A stretch of 21,106 nt of DNA from Competibacteraceae bacterium UBA2788 (GTDB lineage Bacteria; Pseudomonadota; Gammaproteobacteria; Competibacterales; Competibacteraceae). Below are positions 16,201-21,106 of this stretch, piece by piece. Below the pieces are notes generated by a model. That model did no database searches, was not told the origin of the DNA, and saw nothing but the letters and a program-made list of their open reading frames with translations. The DNA is taken from assembly GCA_002352185.1 (NCBI GenBank), contig DEHY01000112.1, positions 1,210-22,315 on the forward strand, read 5' to 3'. Position 1 is the stretch's first letter, and every line of letters begins with the position of its first letter. The position numbers were made by a program, and so were the translations under genes.

Positions 16201-16263
16201 GACCAGCAGCAGGCTTAGGGCGAGGCGGAGCGTCAGATCGGTTTTCTGTGTCGATAGCTTCAT
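10270..16263 (-). CDS. bacterial alpha-2-macroglobulin with intact thioester motif
   Basis: A 1997-residue periplasmic protein of the alpha-2-macroglobulin family (E. coli YfhM type). The signal peptide covers about residues 1-35 (cleavage near AWA|APP). The cysteine in it is not in a good lipobox, unlike lipoprotein YfhM. Recognisable parts: macroglobulin motif FTERPIYRPEDPV near 670; a probable bait region about 1250-1285 (ending GLDNMSVRKNF); thioester site YGCTEQ with C1515 and Q1518; an alpha/alpha thioester domain after it; and a C-terminal receptor-like domain (YRRAVNGSS near the end). It would entrap attacking proteases by bait cleavage and covalent linkage. It is about 340 residues longer than the E. 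coli protein, with most extra length N-terminal to the bait, and has an acidic low-complexity insert at about 760-792. It starts 47 bp after the giant upstream gene (AAGGTG 8 nt before ATG). Confidence 0.95.
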   Translation of the reverse strand: MKLSTQKTDLTLRLALSLLLVCLGSLANPVTAWAAPPQFDRLERPAGAIMAPERFLRPWDAVTLFFDQDQGPAAGGVEDEPQRVARMEPAWAGEWRWLNGRTLQFRPAEPWPPLARVTVDINGQRKQLLALLPAPVRSAPAHATENLPQFDRVTLTFPTPVDPAALARLLTLEVRPLPAVGSEGLRVLNARDFEIKVGERADRSAEANYVVVLRDPVPGNHQIDLKLRLSDEPSLNDELKTLSFRTAEPFRLKNLQCGQVGEPDYMHRDIYVTDKQVKDFIYCKRGSGYEHAQNAAPALVLGFNHDLAKPDGADRALSPLVVRNLLHFTPAVEALKATVSGSYLIISGRFASDRIYTLRLAPADLRDRHDNPLVLKGDETFRLALAPEPPSLQWDAAQGVVERLGPQMAPLRGRGFSRVDLRIHAIDPFSRDFWPFPDQPVRVDDDQEPPLPGVEPQPHQQGRDIAVEEIAKRLKTLGSPAFSEVIPLPLLKGGALAKFGLDLKPPLTRIAGSERPGAYMAGLRPLDSSSQRAWMRIQVTDLALTAVEEREHVHFFVTSLATTQPVPGAEIQLDGVDIEGRWCKTQRGVTDAQGHFDWQAPGPFRCSLRRVSVQKGEDVLILDPNRPLPRYARERWSVPGGKEDGHWLNWTTADLNERRESPRLLCHLFTERPIYRPEDPVQIKGMVRDYWRGQLRFGRGGGTLVVRGPNDQEWRYPVKLDEYGGFYHRFGEETPATGDYRIHFEIGTGSGAATPPAVAHPEEESDSAEETTADAEASADADEEASDEAINNTSCGEVTFKKEAYRLPTFEVLLNVPQRVSLEREFSVQLTARYFAGGLVADRPVQWRVAQFPYAWTPPRREGFFFSSDARFSSDKDWRATPTLQRPGQTDGEGGATLTLDPTAEPTAQPRRYLIEATVTGPDEMQARATLPVVALPPFALGVKVPRYFTDADAVEPEILVADPEGKPLPGRAVTVRLIKRNWNSILQASDFAQGAAKYVTEVIDETLSETVLTSADEVQKLHLPLRDAGVYLLQLEAADRLGRAQKVSVDFFVEGKTPVTWSQPPAQIVTVTADKDAYNPGETAILMVQSPFQTARALAVVEEPEGPFRYQWVDIANGYGRFPLAVRKQHLPKVPVHFLLMRGRLPDAVLAPTAPFDLGKPVTLAATRWITVNPVKNTLAVKLDAPAKARPGDDIEVTLKLADDEGQPVAGEATFWMVDQALFALAREQPLDPLPHFIAARRSRLVAHDSRSLAFGILPLKETPGGDGEKENGDDWGLDNMSVRKNFTPAPVFLPKVSVGADGLARIKVKLPDSLTVFKLRAKAISGPDRFGYATGEIQVRQPVLAQPVLPRFVRPGDQFSAGLIGRVVEGPGGEGKAAVKLDGLRLEGASEQRFAWADKKPQNLDFTLTVPDPGLRMDGGLQRERVRVLFTLERLADQSRDAVEVGLPMQPDRRPIRRAQLKEVAPGATLELPLPPEPIRPGTFRRVLTVSTDPGLARLIAGLDTLLAFPYGCTEQRLSQAWVLLALRNWSGLLPDGDSVAKRASAAVQAVAQIIAESIDDQGLVAFWPKSRGYVALTAWSLAFLAEAKKQGEPVDDKLLERLTRVLRQALRSDYPRLLSGSEYLERTTALEALASAGAADEAYLTELLRQAAFLTPEAAARVAVALAQSPSSDRPALTRLVAQLWEAVETRRFQGRDVYAGLRDGNGGSPLILPSETRTLATILHAVALTDPHEPRLNLLTDALIRLGQQDGWGSTQADQQAIRALFAYQTNPAPAAGRFTLRAGPDGKPEVVAVERFIRRSHDAATPWLIVADPASAPLVVNENVSYLPAAAGSAAKAETAGFVVNRDSFRVPAQPDLPLERLAPAGEGQTIELKVGQVVEDRIEVVNPELRHHVIIEAPLAAGMEPLNSRLANAATEASPSQPDTAAASYQARLDDRRVYVFDELPAGNYRFFTRSRATIPGRFTQPPSTAEMMYRRAVNGSSAGARIIISR

Positions 16264-16310
16264 ATTCCTAACACCTTGCTGTATGCCCGGATCACGCGGC
16301 GTGGCGTGCG

Positions 16311-19300
16311 CTACCGTTTCCTGAGCGGCAGATTCCGCGCATTCATCCAGGCACGGAACTGTTCACGAATTTCCGGCGGCGGTCCCGCAGGGGGCGGCGT
16401 GACGCCCAGCAAGGCGGGACGGATTTGCACCGGCGATCCCGTGGCTGGCGCCGTCGCCTCCAGCACATAGTTTCCCGCCGCCAGACGCGGCATCTGCACC
16501 ACGCCTTCTCCGATCACCTGCCCTTGCTCATTCAGCAACCGGCTGGTCACTACATCCGGCGCAGCCTGAACTCCGACACCGACCGGGCCGGGTTGCGTGA
16601 CGTGGAAACCGAACAGCCGCGTCCCGCCGGGGGCCAGCAGGATCGGTTCTCCCAACCCTTCCTCAATCATTTGCACATCGCTGGTCTGCAATTCCAGCGT
16701 GCCGGCCAATTCCCCTTCCTGTGGCGGCAGCAACAGCAATTCGCTATGACCGGGCGGCAGGTAGTGCGCGAACTGCGCGCCCTGTGGATAGAGCATCGGC
16801 GACGCCGGCTGACCGTCGCGGCGCATGCCGGCCAGCAGCGGCGCCGAACTGCGCCCGTACAGCATGACCGGGTGGCTGAATTCGAGGTGCAGCGCCTGCG
16901 CCGGACCGTGCAACGCCAGCACCGACGGCGCTCGCGCCGGCTCGGAGGGAACGTGCGGCCACGGGTCGGAACCCTCCCCCGCCAGCCATGCCGCCAGCAG
17001 CCCCGGACCATGCTGCAACAACACCTGTGCCGAACCCTCCAGCGGAATCCGGTTGCCGCGCTGCACCGACCCGGCGGCGCTCAATGCCGTCGCGGAGACC
17101 TCTTGGCCTTGGGTGATCAGATGAAGTCCGGTTTGCCCTTCGGCCTGAAGCATCCGTACCCCTGCGGTCGGTTCAAAGCGCCGGAACAGTGCGCCCGGCG
17201 TCAGGCGCAATGCCTGCTCTGGGGCCAATGCAGCCAGGCTCCAGGAAACGGGCGTGGGATTTTCGCCGAGGTTGGCCAGCAACAGCGTGACCGCTTCCAG
17301 GTCGAGGCTATAGCTCAGCGCCTGGTCGCCCGTCCACAAGGTTTGTGGCGCGGGATCGTCCCAGCCCAGGATCGCTGCGGTCCGGGCTGGCAGATTGAGA
17401 TGCAGCCGTTTGAGGCCGGTGGGCAACCGGAATCGGCGGGTTTCTCCCGGCGCCAGCCGTGTGCCGCTCATGCCGAGTTCCGCTGTTTCCACCAGCGTCA
17501 TGCGCAAATCGTGGCGATACAGAACAACCGGCAGTGATGCATCCCGGTCGCCGGCGTTCCAGAGCTTGGCTTCTCCGGCCAGACCCGCTGCCACTGCGCT
17601 GTTAGCGGCTATGCCCATACCCGCGCCGGCGTCGATGCCCGGTTGTCCCAAGCGAGACTCGACGCGCCAGAACATCAGCGCCTCTTTCCCGGATGGAGCG
17701 GCGGGCAGGCGGGCGTTGCGGCCCGCCGGTATCGTCAGTTGCATGGGCGCGCTTTCGGTCAACGCTACCGGTGCGAGGCTGAGCGACTCGTCGGGCGTTA
17801 CCGGCTTGAGCAACCACAACTGGCGACTTTGCGGAATCAGGGTATCGTCGGGTGCAGCTTGCATTATGTCGCCGGGCTGAGATGCGCTGCGCAGCGTCGG
17901 ATCGGCGACCGGCAAGCGCACTGCATGCGCCGCCGGCAGCTCGACCAGCGCCATGCCCAGCGGCGGATCAATGCCAGCGATCCGTTCCCAGGCGACTCTT
18001 GGGCCGAGCGGTTGCGGCTTGGCGTTCAGAGCGCGGCTCTGCAACTGGATCGGCGCTTTGCCGCCGTCGTTGCCCCAAACGCGCAGGCGCCGCGCTGCCG
18101 CCTGTTTTGTCGGCAGCATCGCCAGCCACGCCGAGCGCCCGGAAGTGGCATCCAGCGTTCGCCAGCCGCCGCCGGGTTCCTGCTCTTCCAGGGCCAGCGT
18201 CAATTCACCATCCGAATGGGCGGCGAACAGTCGGCAATCCGCCGCATCAGTATGGGTCAGAGGAAAGATGCGGACGTCGCCATTCGCCAGTGTGCTATCG
18301 CCATTCAGCGCTAGCGCCGGCGTCGGCGCTTCACTGGGCAGGCGGAGAGTAGTCCAGACCGCTTGATTGTCGATCCAGCCGTTGCGGTCGCCGCGTCGAA
18401 CGGTTGCCGATGCGGATGGATCGTCTGCCGCTGTTTCCTCCGGGGATTCTTCGGTGCTGGATGCTTCGGTTTCTTCCGCCGGTTCATCGGCTTTGGATTG
18501 GTCCTCCTGCAAATTTACTTCCTCGACCGTCAATGTATAGTGGCCCGCCTTAAGTTGTTGCGAGATAAGGAAATCCCAGCTATCCGCACGGTCGTCGCTA
18601 CGGGCGAGGATGCGTCCCGCCGCATCCAGGAGCGTTGCCCGCACATCCCGGCGACCTAACGAGGTGATTTCCACCACTTGATCGTGCCCCAAAGACAAGG
18701 GGATTCGGGTTGGCAGAGAGTTGATAAGACGGGGTTGATCAGGTAATAACTGTTTAGTGCTTGAGATGATGGTATAATAAAGCTGGTTATTACGGCCCAG
18801 CGCTTCGGTCAGCAGCCGGTATTGCCCCGGCGGCACCCGCCCCTGATAAGCCGTGCGGTCGGACAAGCGCGCCACACCCTGCCATTGCTCCAGGCCATCG
18901 CGTCGTTGCAGTTCTCCACGCATCCCTTCGCTGATTTCCAGGCGCAGATCCGTTTCACCGATCAGCGCAAACTCCCATTGATCGGGAATGCGGGTTTCCC
19001 CATTGTTGGCCGGTTCCAGCCAGCGATATTCCTGCCGTCCGTTCAGGACCAGCCGATGCGGCCCGTGGCCTTGCGCGGTTGCGGGTTCCGCCGCCGGCGC
19101 TACCGCATTCACCACAACCCGGCCTGCAACATGGGTTGGCAGGATGACCAGACGATAATCGCCGGCGGGCAGATCGGTCGAGAGCGAACCCGCCTGGCCG
19201 GGCGGCAGGACAGGCCAACCGTCCGCATCTTCAAGGCGGAGCGGGTAGTTTTGCATCAAGCCGATGACTTGCAACGAGTAAGTTCCACCCGGCGGCGGCA

Positions 19301-21106
19301 CAGTCAGCCGATAGACCCTGCCTTCGCCCGCCGCCAATGCGGCGTGCGTCGGCGTCTCGAAGCTCAATCGCCCACCCTCGCGCAGCGGTGCGCGCCGTAA
19401 CCACAGTTGGGCATGGCCGGTGGAGCCTTGGCGGCTTCCCGCGCCGAGCAGGTAATGTCCTGGCCGCAGATAGTTCTGAATCAGGAAGTTGTGGCCTACG
19501 CCGTTTGCTTCCGCTTCGGCAATCCGTGGCTCCAGCCGGGTTCGCAACCGTCCCTGGGTCCATAACCGGCCAGCCGTTTCCAGACGGAACAGGCCCGGCT
19601 CCCGCACCTCGATGCCGACGGCTTGATCCCGTTCGGCGGTCAATTCCAGCGCCAAAGGTTTTTGTTCGGCCAAAATCGCTAATGGTTGCTGATCGATCCG
19701 GCCCAGATTCGTCGGCAGCGGCGCGGGCAAAACCGGGTCGGGCTGCCATTGCAAGGACCAGGCAACCGGGTTCTCGGCGGGAGCATTCAGGCGCACCTGA
19801 TGCATACCGGCTTCCACGCGGATCGAGGTTGCCGCCGGGCCGTCATCAACCGCCAGAGGTTGTAGCTGCCCCTGCTCATCCCAGGCGTTGAGAACCCCCT
19901 TGCCGGGAACGGTAACGGCCAGCTTCAGGCTCTCAGCCGCCGCCAGCGGCACAAACAGCGGCTCATGCAGGGAAAGCGGCAGGTCGCGCCGGAACAGGCC
20001 AACCGGAACCTGGGGCCGCTGGTTGAGAAACAGGCGGGTGGAACCGGGCGTCTGGAGCGACGGAAATCGCGCCATGGCTATCGTCACCGGGCGACCGGCG
20101 CCGGCGGGCAACCCCGCCGACTGGAACTGCACCTCGACGATGCCGCGCTGGCCCTGATCCGGCCTCAGTTCCAGGCGATAGAAACCGGCGTCCAGGGTCC
20201 AGCGCGGGCCGCTGCGGGATGTAACGCTTGCAGAGTCCGATGCGAGCAGCGGCCTGAGCGCGGCTGTCAGCGGAACCCCCTGCGTCTGGATTTCAAACTC
20301 TCCGGCGGCGACGATTTCGATGAACAGTTCAGTTGGCCCCAACAGATTAAATCGCCCGCGCCACGTAGAATCGTTGCCGAAACGCGGTGCGTTGGAAACC
20401 AGGATTTGCCAGCTCGGAGGGTCGGAACGGTTAGGGTTCCGCCGCCAGGCCAGCACCGCCGTCAATGGAGGATAATCGCGTTCGTCGCCGGCGGAAATCA
20501 GGTTGATCCAATGCTCGCCGCCTGGTTGCGGCAGGTCTCCCGCCACCCGTTTGAAGTTTTGCCAGACGTAGCCCTGGCCTTGGGGACCAAGGACGGTGAT
20601 GAGCCGATCCGCATCGGAGCCGAAGGCCGTTTCCCAAACCGGCCAGCGGGTTTTTTTGGTAAAGGCGAACGCCGCGCCCTGCGCATGTTTAACGCCCCCG
20701 CGTTCGATCATCGCGGTTTCGCCCTGAACGGCGGCGGCGGCCGGCAGTTCGAGGCGCCCGTAATCGGACGCGGGCGTCGTCACGATGAAACGGTCCATGC
20801 CCAGCGGGCCGATGGCGCGCCATTGTCGCGTCGCCGACTCGATTCTGGGTACGCCCAAGCGCAGATACAGCGGCTTGTCCTCACTGTGCTGGGTCCACGG
20901 GGTCTGCTCCCGGCCACCGTAGAGCGTCACCCGATAAAATCCGGGATCAAGCACCGTATCCAGCGTCAGCGCGGTCAGCGGTCGGCCCGGCTGCGGCTGC
21001 AAAGCCCGCCGCTCAACCGGCAGATCCAGCAGCGTCAAACCGTCCCGCCACAGATGAAGCGCATTCAGCCAGCGCCCGCCGGCCTCCAGAAAAACCGGCC
21101 CCCGCT
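16311..21106 (-). CDS. giant repetitive beta-rich protein of the alpha-2-macroglobulin operon, N-terminus outside window
   Basis: The minus-strand frame is open from the right edge to the stop at 16311, giving 1597 visible residues and no N-terminus, so any signal peptide cannot be seen; the TTG at 21038 is not the true start. I do not recognise a named family. The sequence repeats a short strand-turn-strand signature about every 100-300 residues: LDPGFYRVTLYG, LDAGFYRLELRP, LRPGHYLLGAG, LPAGDYRLVILP, VPPGQYRLLTEA, LKAGHYTLTVEE, LAAGNYVLEATAP and a few weaker copies. This resembles PPC-type or other secreted beta-sandwich modules, each ending in 'L-x-P/A-G-x-Y-x-L'. A Glu/Asp/Ser/Thr-rich stretch lies at about 18390-18530. 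It is followed after 47 bp by alpha-2-macroglobulin and pbpC, so I infer a periplasmic or envelope partner. Confidence 0.75.
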   Translation of the reverse strand, partial: RGPVFLEAGGRWLNALHLWRDGLTLLDLPVERRALQPQPGRPLTALTLDTVLDPGFYRVTLYGGREQTPWTQHSEDKPLYLRLGVPRIESATRQWRAIGPLGMDRFIVTTPASDYGRLELPAAAAVQGETAMIERGGVKHAQGAAFAFTKKTRWPVWETAFGSDADRLITVLGPQGQGYVWQNFKRVAGDLPQPGGEHWINLISAGDERDYPPLTAVLAWRRNPNRSDPPSWQILVSNAPRFGNDSTWRGRFNLLGPTELFIEIVAAGEFEIQTQGVPLTAALRPLLASDSASVTSRSGPRWTLDAGFYRLELRPDQGQRGIVEVQFQSAGLPAGAGRPVTIAMARFPSLQTPGSTRLFLNQRPQVPVGLFRRDLPLSLHEPLFVPLAAAESLKLAVTVPGKGVLNAWDEQGQLQPLAVDDGPAATSIRVEAGMHQVRLNAPAENPVAWSLQWQPDPVLPAPLPTNLGRIDQQPLAILAEQKPLALELTAERDQAVGIEVREPGLFRLETAGRLWTQGRLRTRLEPRIAEAEANGVGHNFLIQNYLRPGHYLLGAGSRQGSTGHAQLWLRRAPLREGGRLSFETPTHAALAAGEGRVYRLTVPPPGGTYSLQVIGLMQNYPLRLEDADGWPVLPPGQAGSLSTDLPAGDYRLVILPTHVAGRVVVNAVAPAAEPATAQGHGPHRLVLNGRQEYRWLEPANNGETRIPDQWEFALIGETDLRLEISEGMRGELQRRDGLEQWQGVARLSDRTAYQGRVPPGQYRLLTEALGRNNQLYYTIISSTKQLLPDQPRLINSLPTRIPLSLGHDQVVEITSLGRRDVRATLLDAAGRILARSDDRADSWDFLISQQLKAGHYTLTVEEVNLQEDQSKADEPAEETEASSTEESPEETAADDPSASATVRRGDRNGWIDNQAVWTTLRLPSEAPTPALALNGDSTLANGDVRIFPLTHTDAADCRLFAAHSDGELTLALEEQEPGGGWRTLDATSGRSAWLAMLPTKQAAARRLRVWGNDGGKAPIQLQSRALNAKPQPLGPRVAWERIAGIDPPLGMALVELPAAHAVRLPVADPTLRSASQPGDIMQAAPDDTLIPQSRQLWLLKPVTPDESLSLAPVALTESAPMQLTIPAGRNARLPAAPSGKEALMFWRVESRLGQPGIDAGAGMGIAANSAVAAGLAGEAKLWNAGDRDASLPVVLYRHDLRMTLVETAELGMSGTRLAPGETRRFRLPTGLKRLHLNLPARTAAILGWDDPAPQTLWTGDQALSYSLDLEAVTLLLANLGENPTPVSWSLAALAPEQALRLTPGALFRRFEPTAGVRMLQAEGQTGLHLITQGQEVSATALSAAGSVQRGNRIPLEGSAQVLLQHGPGLLAAWLAGEGSDPWPHVPSEPARAPSVLALHGPAQALHLEFSHPVMLYGRSSAPLLAGMRRDGQPASPMLYPQGAQFAHYLPPGHSELLLLPPQEGELAGTLELQTSDVQMIEEGLGEPILLAPGGTRLFGFHVTQPGPVGVGVQAAPDVVTSRLLNEQGQVIGEGVVQMPRLAAGNYVLEATAPATGSPVQIRPALLGVTPPPAGPPPEIREQFRAWMNARNLPLRKR

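Noticed and set aside
16311..21038. Complete gene starting at the TTG at 21038
   Set aside because: The frame remains open upstream to the window edge with similar composition, so the gene is truncated by the window and does not start there.

Overview
The window is a GC-rich bacterial chromosome segment. Its gene content (FinO/ProQ-fold RNA chaperone, penicillin-binding protein 1C paired with a bacterial alpha-2-macroglobulin, DUF2145) points to a gammaproteobacterium or a close relative; I cannot name the genus. No rRNA, tRNA, transposase, integrase or CRISPR array is visible. Every gene except one is on the minus strand.

Layout in window coordinates: (1) 1-269, the N-terminal part of a DMT/EamA-type transporter that runs off the left edge. 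(2) 503-2561, a tight minus-strand operon read in the order ProQ-domain protein, small secreted Ala/Val-rich protein, secreted DUF2145 protein; both junctions are 4-bp ATGA overlaps. (3) 2673-5952, a minus-strand operon read in the order J-domain/pseudokinase-like protein, von Willebrand A (vWA) protein, strongly diverged adenylosuccinate-synthetase-like enzyme. (4) 6102-6761, the only plus-strand gene, an NrtR-type Nudix/winged-helix regulator divergent from block 3. The AT-rich gap between them holds two similar 18-bp imperfect palindromes and plausible promoters in both directions. (5) 6818-7606, a crotonase-family gene. (6) 7607-7983, a non-coding stretch with two strong palindromic elements. 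(7) 7984-21106, a very long minus-strand envelope operon read in the order giant beta-repeat protein (5' end outside the window), alpha-2-macroglobulin, pbpC.

How the genes may work together: blocks 3 and 4 look like one regulated unit. A Nudix-fold regulator that appears catalytically dead would sense a nucleotide-like ligand and control a chaperone/pseudokinase-like protein, a metal-binding vWA adaptor and a PurA-fold ligase. In the ligase the Mg/GTP catalytic core is kept, but the loops that bind aspartate and the guanine base in ordinary PurA are changed. This is the best candidate in the window for an undescribed system. Its biological role (nucleotide-like metabolite production, stress response or defence) is inference. 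Block 7 combines a known periplasmic pair (PbpC and a thioester alpha-2-macroglobulin, thought to trap proteases and repair peptidoglycan) with a giant partner built from about ten 'PG-x-Y' beta-sandwich signatures.
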